From: Terriglobus sp. TAA 43
GTDB lineage: Bacteria > Acidobacteriota > Terriglobia > Terriglobales > Acidobacteriaceae
Assembly: GCF_000800015.1 (NCBI RefSeq)
Contig: NZ_JUGR01000001.1
Location: 2,108,001 to 2,172,000 of the forward strand
Direction: 5' to 3'
Length of the DNA: 64,000 bases
A program made the translations under genes and the position numbers. The notes below the pieces were generated by a model. The model saw only the letters and a program-made list of their open reading frames with translations, was not told the DNA's origin and made no database searches. Shown here piece after piece: positions 19,912-27,793 of the stretch (positions within the stretch are counted from its first letter, which is position 1; every line of letters starts with the position of its first letter).

Positions 19912-21531
19912 TTACGGCAAACGAAACGCATACAACGTATCGCCACCAGCAGCCAGCACATACTGCTTGCCGTTCAACACAAACGTCTCCGGCGCATTCG
20001 ACGCACCAATGTGTTGATGCCACAACTGCCGCCCTGTCGCAGAGTTATAGGCGATAAGGTTGCCATGAATATCCGGCGCAAAGAGTAAGTGCCCTGCCGT
20101 CGTCATCACACCAGCCGCCAGCGCACCCGTAACTCCGGGATAGCGATGCTTCCACCGCGGCTTCCCCGTCGTGTAATCAATCGCCATCAACCATCCGCCA
20201 TTCGATGGCAGATTCATCAACTGCTCGCCGCCCAATCCCATCGCCCCGCGCGGATCGGTTGTCGCCAGGTAGTACATCTCCCACGTCTCTGAGGTATTCA
20301 CATAGAACAACCCCGTCTGTGGGCTATAAGCAGGTGGCTGCCAGTTCACAATACCCTGCGTTGAAGGCGAAACCAATGCACCGGCATAATCAAAATCCTT
20401 CGCCGGAATCCGCACCGGAGCACCCTTCGCATCCAGCGTCTCTTCAGCCCAGTTCGTAGAAGCAAACATCTTCGAAGTAAGTAAGTGCTCACCCGTCACA
20501 CGATCCAGCACAAAGAAATAACCATTGCGCGCCATCGTCATCACTAGCTTGCGTGGCTTACCCTGCCACGTTCCATCCACCAGCACCTGCGTCTGCGCCG
20601 AATCATAATCATGCGTGTCATGCGGCGACGTCTGGTAATACCAGGCCAACTTCCCCGTATCCACATTCACCGCAACCGTAGAGCAGGTATACAGATTCGC
20701 GCCCGGCCCACGCAGTTGCGACGTAAACGCCGCACTCGGATTCCCCGTGCCAAAGATGTATAGGTGCGTCTCCGAGTCATACGATCCATTCACCCACACA
20801 TTGCCGCCGCCATGCGAAGCCGCATCCACACTAGCCCACGTCGATAAGCCCTCATCGCCCTTCTTCATCGGCGTGGCGTACCACGTCCATTCCACATCGC
20901 CCGTCTGTGGATTGAAGCTCTGCAACATGCCCGGTTCATCCAGATCGTTGCCCGTACCAACTAATAAGTGGTCGCCCACAACATGCGGAGCCATCGTGGA
21001 GAAATACTGCAAATCAAACGAAGCAATTTCCTTGTGCCATATCTCTTCGCCCGTCTTCGCATTCAAAGCCACAAGATAGTTATCCGGAGTCTCAAAGAAC
21101 ACACGATCGCGCCAAACACCCACGCCACGATTCCCAATGTGCGTACCGCCGCGCGTCTTCCATTGATAGTGCCAATTCACCTTGCCCGTGGCAGCATCCA
21201 TAGACCAAACATTGTCAGGCGTAGTGACAAACAGAACACCATCCACCTGCACAATCGATCCCGACACACGCCCCAGTGGCGCAACCGTAGTCCCAACGCC
21301 ACCGCTATGCGTCACCTCAGAAGGAAGCTTCTGCGACCACGCCTCCACCAGCCCCTTCACATTACTCGTGTTGATCTGCGCAATCGGACTAAACCGTTGT
21401 CCCGTGTAGTCACCCGAGTAAGTAGGCCAGGCCTTCACATCACGCTGAAGAATCGAAGAAGGATCAAGCGACTGCGCACCCGCCGTCGACACACACACCG
21501 CCATCATCGCTGCATAGAAAAAACGCATCAT
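19912..21531 (-). CDS. PQQ-dependent dehydrogenase, paralogue (module 2)
   Basis: A 539-residue paralogue of the gene at 16974-18668. The two align almost throughout (shared KAWPTYSGDYTGQRF-type opening, RGGTHIGNRGV, SPHDTHDYDSAQTQ, KDFDYAGALVSP, TTDPRGAMGLGG) with many conservative changes. It lacks the Gly-rich insert of module 1. Its ATG overlaps the stop of the upstream cytochrome gene (ATGA at 21528-21531), so translation is coupled. The role is periplasmic oxidation of an unknown alcohol-type substrate with transfer to the partner cytochrome. The divergence between copies suggests different substrates rather than a recent duplication. Confidence 0.92.
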   Translation of the reverse strand: MMRFFYAAMMAVCVSTAGAQSLDPSSILQRDVKAWPTYSGDYTGQRFSPIAQINTSNVKGLVEAWSQKLPSEVTHSGGVGTTVAPLGRVSGSIVQVDGVLFVTTPDNVWSMDAATGKVNWHYQWKTRGGTHIGNRGVGVWRDRVFFETPDNYLVALNAKTGEEIWHKEIASFDLQYFSTMAPHVVGDHLLVGTGNDLDEPGMLQSFNPQTGDVEWTWYATPMKKGDEGLSTWASVDAASHGGGNVWVNGSYDSETHLYIFGTGNPSAAFTSQLRGPGANLYTCSTVAVNVDTGKLAWYYQTSPHDTHDYDSAQTQVLVDGTWQGKPRKLVMTMARNGYFFVLDRVTGEHLLTSKMFASTNWAEETLDAKGAPVRIPAKDFDYAGALVSPSTQGIVNWQPPAYSPQTGLFYVNTSETWEMYYLATTDPRGAMGLGGEQLMNLPSNGGWLMAIDYTTGKPRWKHRYPGVTGALAAGVMTTAGHLLFAPDIHGNLIAYNSATGRQLWHQHIGASNAPETFVLNGKQYVLAAGGDTLYAFRLP

Positions 21532-22397
21532 CGCAACGACTCCAGATAAGCCGTGATGTCATGAATCTCCGCATCCTTCAAAGTAGGCAGCATCTCCCGA
21601 TGCGTCTTCAAAGGATCATGCACCACCACACGCGGCACACCGTTATCCAGCGGCACGGTATGCGCAACACCATCCGCCGTCGTAACTACCACAGAGAAGT
21701 CGTCATAAGCCCCCAACTTCCCAGTAATCTTCCTGCCCTTGGAAACAACCGTAGCCGTCACCGGAGGCACATGCAGTCCCGGCATCCCAGGCCCCTTCAT
21801 CACTCCCGGCGAAATCCACGTCTGCTGCATCTGCATCGGCTGTGCAAACTTCGCAGCAAATCCCTTCAGATCGCCATTCGCCGAATGACAAGTCCCACAC
21901 CGGCGATCAAACGCCACCTTCCCCGCCGCAGCATTCCCCGTCACAATGTTGATCTCTTCCGTCGGCGTCATGTTTCCGCCCGTCTTCAAGCTGTGCAGCC
22001 ACGCCGCAATATCCGCGACAGTCAGATCCGGCAGATCAATCTTCGGCATCCCCTGCGCCAAACGCGCACCATGCACAATTGGCAGAATCAACTCGCCATG
22101 CACATCCCGCAGCACCACCTCGCTGCGCAACAGGTTCGGCCCAACCGAACCACCCGCCGCATCCGCCCCATGGCAGAACGAGCAGTTCACGCTATACGCC
22201 GCCTTACCGCGATCCAGCACTTCCTTCGGCTGCTCCGGCCGATCCGGATACGCCACCACACCAAAAGGAGCCGCCTGGTGCGTCGCCTCCGTATGCGACA
22301 CAGCACCCTGCTGCGCCCGCGCGCCAACACACAGCAGCACCGCAGCCACAGCACAACGCAACATAATTCGAATCACAACAGACTTTGACGCTTCCAT
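21528..22397 (-). CDS. Di-haem cytochrome c partner, paralogue (module 2)
   Basis: A protein of about 289 residues matching the module 1 cytochrome: CSFCH at 72-76, the QGMPKIDLPDL ligand region, a second site CGTCH near 167, then a beta-rich insert (TVVSKGRKITGKLGAYDD) before the final DITAYLESLR helix. The start at 22397 (MEASKSVVIRIMLRC) gives a normal signal peptide; no good ribosome site is visible, and the ATG at 22364 is an alternative. It lacks the Gln/Gly/Pro linker of its paralogue. The stop overlaps the start of the PQQ gene. Confidence 0.89.
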   Translation of the reverse strand: MEASKSVVIRIMLRCAVAAVLLCVGARAQQGAVSHTEATHQAAPFGVVAYPDRPEQPKEVLDRGKAAYSVNCSFCHGADAAGGSVGPNLLRSEVVLRDVHGELILPIVHGARLAQGMPKIDLPDLTVADIAAWLHSLKTGGNMTPTEEINIVTGNAAAGKVAFDRRCGTCHSANGDLKGFAAKFAQPMQMQQTWISPGVMKGPGMPGLHVPPVTATVVSKGRKITGKLGAYDDFSVVVTTADGVAHTVPLDNGVPRVVVHDPLKTHREMLPTLKDAEIHDITAYLESLR

Positions 22398-22407
22398 TTT
22401 GGGGTGA

Positions 22408-22443
22408 ACTGTTTGTAGCATCTTCGTCATACCGCAGAAAAGC
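22408..22443 (-). promoter_or_regulatory. Conserved upstream element of cytochrome/PQQ module 2
   Basis: Ungapped 31/36 match to 19728-19763, sharing a 13-base core (ACTGTTTGTAGCA on the plus strand). It lies 10 bases before the chosen start, which leaves little room for a leader and slightly favours the downstream ATG at 22364 for the cytochrome. Confidence 0.5.
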
Positions 22444-22534
22444 AGCACCCATAAGCAACACCGATAAGCGCGCACCACCGCAGCCAAGTCACGGCCTGCG
22501 CTTTACGTTTTCTCGCACCACGGAAGGAATCCGC

Positions 22535-24517
22535 ATGCTTCGCGCCACGTCTCTCGCCCGCACCGCCGTTCTGCTCATGCCCATCGCAGCTCTCGCGCAG
22601 ACCACGCAGCTCCGCCCGCACAGCATGTACGAGCCTCCCGCCGCAGCCGCCGCAAAATCCCTCGCCGACTCCACCGCCGGCGTACCGCAGGACGAGCTCA
22701 CCACCGGCGAAAAAACCAACTGGGAGAAGACCGGCCTCTACGACGAAACCGTCGCCATGATGCGTCTCTACGAGAAGCGCAGCAAGTTCATCAAGGTCAT
22801 CCCCTTCGGCACCACGCCCGAAGGCCGCACCATGTACGCCGCCATCATCAGCAAAGACAAGGCCTTCACACCCGAAGCCGCACACAAGACCGACAAGGCC
22901 GTCATCCTCATCCAGAGCGGCATCCACTCCGGCGAAATCGAAGGCAAAGACACAGCCATGATGCTCATGCGCGACATGGCCGTCACCAACCATCCCAAGC
23001 AGGCCGCATGGCTCGACAAAGCCATCTTCGTCGTCATCCCCCTCTACGAGATCGACGGCCACGAAGACCGCAGCCCCTACAACCGCGCCAACCAGAACGG
23101 CCCTGACATCACCGGCACCCGCCCGCAGGAACAGCAGCTCAACCTCAACCGCGACTACATCAAGGCCGACGCCCCCGAAACCCGCAACTTCCTCAAGCTC
23201 TACAACGCATGGCTGCCTGACTTCATGTTCGACAACCACGTCACCGACGGCGCCGACTACCAGTACGACGTCACCTGGGACATGACCCACCACGACGACA
23301 TCGGCCCCGGCTCACGCGACTGGGTCAACTCCCGCTTCATCCCGCAGCTCAACAAACGCATGGAAGCCGACGGCCATCTCGTCTCGCCCTACGGCGCTCT
23401 CCGCGGCGACGGCATGGGATTCGCCGGTGGCGGCGGCAGCCCACTCGCACCTCCCGCAGCAGGCGCACGCGGCAACGGCGGAAGCAGTGGTGGTGACGAC
23501 CGCGCACGCCGCGCCGCCCCAGCCAGCACCAACGGCCAGCGCGACTTCAACGTCGAAGTCTTCTCCCCGCGCTACTCGCACTACTGGTCCGGCGCACGCA
23601 ATCGCCCATGCCTATTGGTCGAAACGCACTCGCTCAAACTGCCCAAGACGCGCGCATGGTCCAACTACGACATCATGGTCCACTCCATCGACATCGTCAC
23701 AGAAGACCCGCAGGCCCTGCGCAAAGCAGTAAAGGACAGCGACGCCGCAGACGCAGCACTCGCCGGCAAGCGCGATCAGGAGATGTTCCTCGGCGGCAAG
23801 ACCGCAGCCAGCTCGCACCCCATCACCTACCACTCGCTCAAGCGCGGTACGGAAGTAAGCCCCATCACCGGCAAACCCGTGCAGCACTTCACCGCAGAGA
23901 AAGACGACTTCACCGTCAACATGCACGACGGCGTCGACACCACCGCCTCCGCACCCGTCCCCGCAGGCTTCCTCATCCCCATCGCATGGAAATCCATCGC
24001 AGACGAACTCGCCCTGCAAGGCGTCGTCATGGAGAAGACCACCAAGGACCTCAGCGATCAGACCTTTGAAACATGGCGATTCTCTGACATCACCAAGCAG
24101 AACTTCCCCTTCGAAGGCCGCACGTTTACGGACTACAAACTGACGCCAGTCAAAGAGAAGATGCACATGCCCGCAGGCAGCTATTACATCCCCATGAACC
24201 AACCGCGAGCCCGCATCATCATGGCCATGCTGCACCCCGCCGCACCTGACGCATTAGTGCGTTGGGGCTTCTTCGATAACATCTTCGAACGCATGGGCCG
24301 CATCGGCGCAGCCGAATACCTGAGCGTCCCCATCGCAACAAAAGAAGCCGCCGACCACCCCGAACTCTGGAAAGAATTCCAATCCAAAGTAGACAGCGAC
24401 CCAACCTTCGCCAACGACCCCGACGCCCGCCTCAAATGGTGGATCGAACGCAGCAACTACCAACCCTCAGCAGTAAACAAATACCCAATAGCCGAAGTCT
24501 GGACCAAGAACTGGTAA
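22535..24517 (+). CDS. M14 family zinc metallopeptidase, secreted
   Basis: A secreted carboxypeptidase-like enzyme of 660 residues. The ATG at 22535 is chosen because GAAGGA lies seven bases upstream and a signal peptide follows (MLRATSLARTAVLLMPIAALA). The zinc motif is GIHSGEIEGKD (His and Glu near residues 131 and 134). The NLNRDYIKADAPETR block and the catalytic Glu region LLVETHSLKLPKTRAW follow. A Gly/Ala/Arg low-complexity loop of about 40 residues lies near 305-345. The C-terminal 200 residues form an extra domain. The last 101 bases of coding sequence recur as a decayed copy at 25244-25344. Confidence 0.9.
   Translation: MLRATSLARTAVLLMPIAALAQTTQLRPHSMYEPPAAAAAKSLADSTAGVPQDELTTGEKTNWEKTGLYDETVAMMRLYEKRSKFIKVIPFGTTPEGRTMYAAIISKDKAFTPEAAHKTDKAVILIQSGIHSGEIEGKDTAMMLMRDMAVTNHPKQAAWLDKAIFVVIPLYEIDGHEDRSPYNRANQNGPDITGTRPQEQQLNLNRDYIKADAPETRNFLKLYNAWLPDFMFDNHVTDGADYQYDVTWDMTHHDDIGPGSRDWVNSRFIPQLNKRMEADGHLVSPYGALRGDGMGFAGGGGSPLAPPAAGARGNGGSSGGDDRARRAAPASTNGQRDFNVEVFSPRYSHYWSGARNRPCLLVETHSLKLPKTRAWSNYDIMVHSIDIVTEDPQALRKAVKDSDAADAALAGKRDQEMFLGGKTAASSHPITYHSLKRGTEVSPITGKPVQHFTAEKDDFTVNMHDGVDTTASAPVPAGFLIPIAWKSIADELALQGVVMEKTTKDLSDQTFETWRFSDITKQNFPFEGRTFTDYKLTPVKEKMHMPAGSYYIPMNQPRARIIMAMLHPAAPDALVRWGFFDNIFERMGRIGAAEYLSVPIATKEAADHPELWKEFQSKVDSDPTFANDPDARLKWWIERSNYQPSAVNKYPIAEVWTKNW
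24414..24514 (+). repeat. 101-bp direct repeat, left copy (3' end of M14 gene)
   Basis: This stretch inside the M14 gene matches 25244-25344 at all but four positions by eye. Here it is functional coding sequence ending just before the stop codon. Confidence 0.9.
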
Positions 24518-24549
24518 CTTCAACCTCTGTTCGTGTTTACTGCACCAAT

Positions 24550-25242
24550 ATGAGAAAGCCGCTGCTCTGGATATCGGTACCGCCCTTGCTGCTTCTCATG
24601 GCATGGACAGCGTTGTGGCTAAGGCAATGGCAATTCCGTCGGCATGCAGAACAACTGCATGCCGACGTACTTAACTTGCATATAAACGGCACGACCAAGG
24701 CAGATGCAGAATCGCTAGTACATCGGTGGCAACATTGGTCCACTACCGTAGTGCAATGCAAGAAATCAAGCGACTGTGAATACATCATTGAACTGAATAA
24801 CCAGCTTCCTGACGCTCCTCAATTCGTCTACGAAGATAGCCCTCATGTTATCTCCCGGATGTTCGATCATTTGGGCCTTCGAAGCTCTCGCGCATCCGCG
24901 AGAGTGCTCATCTCACAGGGAACCGTCTCCGAAAAATCGTTAGGGCTCGATGTCAGTCTGCCAACCAGCATGTGGCATCGCAATCAAACCTATTGGCCTG
25001 CACTCGAAGCAGGATTTATAGAAAGAGATCAGCCGGGTCTGCACAGCAGCGATGGCGCAAGCGATCACCATTACATCCACTACAGACGCATCAGACTCGA
25101 AGCGCTGTTTACAACAGAAGAATCTGAAGCCACGCAACGAGCGTTCACGGACCTCCGCTTCGAATGCATCACCCGATGGCGTCCGTGTCTCAGAGAAGAT
25201 CAAATAGCCCCGGGAATCTGGCAGCTTCTAAAAACGGATTGA
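24550..25242 (+). CDS. Membrane-anchored protein of unknown function
   Basis: About 230 residues: one N-terminal membrane anchor (LLWISVPPLLLLMAWTALWL, residues 4-23) and then a soluble, probably periplasmic domain with four cysteines. I do not recognise the family. Base composition is less GC-rich than in the genes to the left. The gene fills almost exactly the space between the two copies of the 101-bp repeat, so it appears to have arrived together with the event that duplicated the M14 gene end. The start at 24550 places the anchor at the N-terminus; upstream in-frame sequence belongs to the repeat. Confidence 0.6.
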   Translation: MRKPLLWISVPPLLLLMAWTALWLRQWQFRRHAEQLHADVLNLHINGTTKADAESLVHRWQHWSTTVVQCKKSSDCEYIIELNNQLPDAPQFVYEDSPHVISRMFDHLGLRSSRASARVLISQGTVSEKSLGLDVSLPTSMWHRNQTYWPALEAGFIERDQPGLHSSDGASDHHYIHYRRIRLEALFTTEESEATQRAFTDLRFECITRWRPCLREDQIAPGIWQLLKTD

Positions 25243-25243
25243 C

Positions 25244-25344
25244 ACGACCCCGACGCCCGCCTCAAATAGTGGATCGAACCCAGCAACTACCAACCCTCAG
25301 CAGTAAACAAATACCCCATTGCCGAAGTCTGGACCAAGAACTGG
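25244..25344 (+). pseudogene. Decayed copy of the M14 gene 3' end (right repeat copy)
   Basis: A 101-base direct repeat of 24414-24514. A G-to-A change turns a Trp codon into TAG (LK*W in place of LKWW), and the original stop codon region differs (GGCAAA instead of GGTAAC), so this copy is not translated as part of a peptidase. Four substitutions imply an event that is not very recent. Confidence 0.85.
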
Positions 25345-25395
25345 CAAAGCACGGCTCTCGCATTCTCTCTCATGAGATATCGGTTTGCGACGATG

Positions 25396-25437
25396 AAGGT
25401 GGAAGTGTCCACTCATTAATTGGGACACTTCCACCTT
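25396..25437. terminator. Perfect 15-bp inverted repeat at the left edge of the accessory island
   Basis: AAGGTGGAAGTGTCC pairs perfectly with GGACACTTCCACCTT across a 12-base loop. It stands about 40 bases after the stop of the minus-strand zinc-ribbon gene, so a terminator is likely, although no T-tract follows on that strand. Confidence 0.6.
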
Positions 25438-25477
25438 ACATTTTCAAAATCTTCTCTAAAGGTCGGATGCAGTCTAG

Positions 25478-25870
25478 CTAAAACTGCCCGGCTTTCTCTG
25501 CAAGCATTTGCTCCATCCGAAAACGTGAAATATTTCTTCCTTGGTTTTTGCATCGTGGGCAAATCGCTTTGACTCCAAAATCCTTGGTGTGTTGTTGGGT
25601 AACATGGACTGGTAGGTTGTCGACTTCCGCGCAATGCGAACAGACGGGATCATCATCACCTTCTACGTAGGTCACGCCACCGCGTCTAATTACAGTTCCT
25701 TTGAACTTGAGTTTTTCTTTCAAAGTAGCGACTTCTGATTCCAAATCCTCAAGTTTTGCCTGTAACTCCTGAGACCGTTCCACGTACTTCGCTAGCTTCT
25801 CGTATAAGTCTGCGTTAACTCCGACATTCACGAGCTTCATCAGCTCTACGCCATCTCCGATCAATCCCAT
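25478..25870 (-). CDS. Coiled-coil protein with C-terminal zinc ribbon
   Basis: A 130-residue protein. Residues 22-56 are a heptad-rich coiled coil (YEKLAKYVERSQELQAKLED and on). A zinc ribbon follows, with CSHC at 77-80 and CPRC at 104-107. AGGTGAG lies seven bases before the ATG. The sequence is AT-richer than its surroundings. Such small coiled-coil/zinc-ribbon proteins occur in prophage remnants and genomic islands and have no assigned function. It is 88 bases downstream of the coupled pair described next and may belong to the same transcript. Confidence 0.7.
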   Translation of the reverse strand: MGLIGDGVELMKLVNVGVNADLYEKLAKYVERSQELQAKLEDLESEVATLKEKLKFKGTVIRRGGVTYVEGDDDPVCSHCAEVDNLPVHVTQQHTKDFGVKAICPRCKNQGRNISRFRMEQMLAEKAGQF

Positions 25871-25958
25871 CTGTTATCTCACCTCGCCTCATCCGCTCAT
25901 CGAAGCCTAATGTTCGAAATAGAACGCGTCCCACGTCTCGTCATGCCGTAGACGAGTA

Positions 25959-26735
25959 CTAAAGGATGTTAGTTAGATTTTTCGACCGAACCAGCTCCTG
26001 AACATACTGCGCACCGGGCGGTAGAATTTGCAGCAAATCTGTGGCTTCGTTGAACTCAATGAACCTCTTCTTGTGAAGCGCTCTGAGCAGCTTAATAAAA
26101 TACCGCTTGTCAGACGCTTCCACCCACCGAAGCAATTCAACGGAGCTTACCGTGGGCAACGATGTCGCGATCAACAAGATGATTTGGTCAGGCATCTTAA
26201 GACGTGGCTGTAGCACTCGCTTCACATCGCCGTCAGACCAAACGGCAGGCACACGAACTTCTGCGAGCGCGTCGACTACCCGCTGAGCGTCATTGACCGA
26301 GAGACCGTGATATACCCGAACCAACTCGCCCATAATCCAGTTCGACATCGATAACACAGCAACTGCGTCCATGTGATTAGGATCAACATCACCTCCAACA
26401 TGCCCGACACTTCGGTTGTTCCGGATCTCATACAGTGCCGGAAGCATTCGCGGTATCAATATTTGAAAGCTGCGGGGTACATGGGGCAGAGAATTGCTTT
26501 CTAGCTTTCGACATGAGCCTACAAAATCCCTCGGCTTAGCTGGGGCATTTGCATAAGATTGCTTTGCTTGCCCATCAAGGATTGTGAACACAATCTCGCT
26601 AAACCTTCCGCCGCTCAATTCGGAGGGTAGCCACCGATGTTCCAAAAAATTCTGGAGGATTGTTTGGTACTCCGACAATAAAGGAATCCGCAAGCCTGAC
26701 GGGATAGACGATAACGCCGTCGACGCCGGAGTCAA
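25959..26735 (-). CDS. Protein with HEPN-like R-N-x5-H motif (possible nuclease effector)
   Basis: A 258-residue protein I cannot assign to a named family. Residues 95-145 form two helices around RNNRSVGHVGGD (Arg105, Asn106, His112), followed by a helix of the NWIMGELVRVYH type. R-x4-6-H with a polar residue after Arg is the catalytic signature of HEPN ribonucleases found in toxins and abortive-infection proteins. The C-terminal 90 residues look like a winged helix. The start is TTG at 26735, with GGAG eight bases upstream. TTG overlaps the TGA of the preceding gene, so translation is coupled. Seen: motif and coupling. Inferred: nuclease activity. Alternative: a non-catalytic all-helical adaptor. 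Confidence 0.7.
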   Translation of the reverse strand: MTPASTALSSIPSGLRIPLLSEYQTILQNFLEHRWLPSELSGGRFSEIVFTILDGQAKQSYANAPAKPRDFVGSCRKLESNSLPHVPRSFQILIPRMLPALYEIRNNRSVGHVGGDVDPNHMDAVAVLSMSNWIMGELVRVYHGLSVNDAQRVVDALAEVRVPAVWSDGDVKRVLQPRLKMPDQIILLIATSLPTVSSVELLRWVEASDKRYFIKLLRALHKKRFIEFNEATDLLQILPPGAQYVQELVRSKNLTNIL

Positions 26736-27196
26736 TTACCAAGCTCCGTGCGGCCATCGTCCGATACATAAAACTGGCTGCCATCCTTTACGGCGTGTCC
26801 TTTTCCCACGTTACGGTTAAGACATTGCGTGGGATTCGTTAATTTCCCCTGATTGTGGCTGTTCAGCGCGGTCGTAACATCATTGGTTGTCACCCGTCCC
26901 TTGCCTTCATGGTCGTGCAACCACACCGACGTTGCTAGGAACTTACGAACCTGATTCGAGGTCGCTTTCTTTTCCTTCAGAAATGCTGCAAGGGTAACGT
27001 TGCTATTGTTATGTCGCTTGGGTGCAATAGTCCTGTCGGTGGAATGGTCAGATGAATGATCCTCAGAACCCACGATCTGTGTAAGTTCAGGGAGTTTTGC
27101 AAGAACTTTATCTAACTGCTTTGAAAGCCATTCCCCTGGTCCTTCTCCAGAGAATGAGACAGCACCAACTTTGATTTCGATCTTTGAATCAGGCAT
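26732..27196 (-). CDS. Two-domain protein coupled to the HEPN-like gene
   Basis: A 154-residue protein starting MPDSKIEIKVGAVSFSGEG. The first 40 residues form a compact unit (beta hairpin, then the helix WLSKQLDKVLAKLPEL). A polar linker rich in Ser, Asp and His leads to a C-terminal domain, residues 68-154, with TTNDVTTALNSHN, LNRNVGKGHA and QFYVSDDG, a pattern like a winged-helix DNA-binding or protein-binding module. I use the ATG at 27196; the longer frame adds a hydrophobic stretch not preceded by a ribosome site. Its TGA overlaps the TTG start of the HEPN-like gene. It may regulate, recruit or neutralise that protein; the family is unknown to me. Confidence 0.68.
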   Translation of the reverse strand: MPDSKIEIKVGAVSFSGEGPGEWLSKQLDKVLAKLPELTQIVGSEDHSSDHSTDRTIAPKRHNNSNVTLAAFLKEKKATSNQVRKFLATSVWLHDHEGKGRVTTNDVTTALNSHNQGKLTNPTQCLNRNVGKGHAVKDGSQFYVSDDGRTELGN

Positions 27197-27310
27197 GGGC
27201 CTTCCAATCTTCAGAATTAAGAGTTGCAGCAAAACTGATGCGATGAGCATAAGACCTAACAACGCTAAATTGCATCATCTATTCGCTCCGTATGGCTCAA
27301 GATAGTTCGG

Positions 27311-27350
27311 CCTGCCCTACACCTCAGCTCTTTGCAGCGTAGGGCGCAGG
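27311..27350. other. Bulged hairpin upstream of the island operon
   Basis: CCTGCCCTAC (27311-27320) pairs with GTAGG (27339-27343) and GCAGG (27346-27350), with a 2-base bulge and an 18-base loop. It lies about 110 bases before the first gene of the coupled pair and could be part of its leader or an independent terminator. Confidence 0.35.
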
Positions 27351-27536
27351 ACGAAGACTGAGGCCGGGTTGTCTTAGCTTTCGAGCAACGAACGTCAAAT
27401 TTTGTGTCACTGCGAAATAGCCTTACTACACGCCCAGCTTTGCTGTAACGGCTCCGCCTGCAACCGAGCACGAGAACAACCTCACTCGCCAAATACGACT
27501 AATAGCCGCCCCGTTTGTCGAAGAGTTGTGAGAATC

Positions 27537-27790
27537 TTGTCAAGCCCACAAACCACCTAACCCCTTCATTCCAATCCAAATACAGTTGGCATGTTTCCCC
27601 TCCGACCTCACTACAATAAAAACAAGGGCTGACTCGCTGACCTGCTGACTGTCTTACTCCCTACTCCTAACCCCTTTAGAAAGACGATTTTGCCCCTAAC
27701 CCCAATGGGCAGACGATTTTGCAGATACCCCCGCCGTAACTCCAATAGAAAGACGATTTTGCAAAAACAGGGGGGAGGGGGGGTACCCCC
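27537..27790 (+). repeat. Dispersed intergenic repeat, copy A (about 254 bp)
   Basis: Closely similar to 33422-33671 in the same orientation. It contains three related units with the core AGACGATTTTGC (core starting at 27682, 27711 and 27751, spacing 29 and 40 bases), each preceded by a CTAACYCC-type box. It ends in a G-run block (six G, A, seven G) next to TACCCCC. The element ends a few bases before the stop of the minus-strand HupE gene. Confidence 0.85.
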
Positions 27791-27793
27791 ACG

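Larger units (their letters stand above)
27197..27793. other. Long intergenic region: possible structured element and dispersed repeat
   Basis: About 600 bases with no convincing gene. The left part should contain the promoter of the coupled pair. It has a 10-bp bulged hairpin at 27311-27350. The right part, 27537-27790, is the first copy of the dispersed repeat. A 75-codon frame at 27265-27492 has an unlikely composition and no ribosome site. Confidence 0.55.

Noticed and set aside
22427-23293. 288-codon minus-strand frame
   Set aside because: Antisense to the M14 peptidase; Val/Gly/Asp-rich composition caused by GC-rich codons on the other strand.
27265-27492. 75-codon frame in the island gap
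   Set aside because: Basic, Cys/Arg-rich composition without ribosome site; the region holds a hairpin instead.
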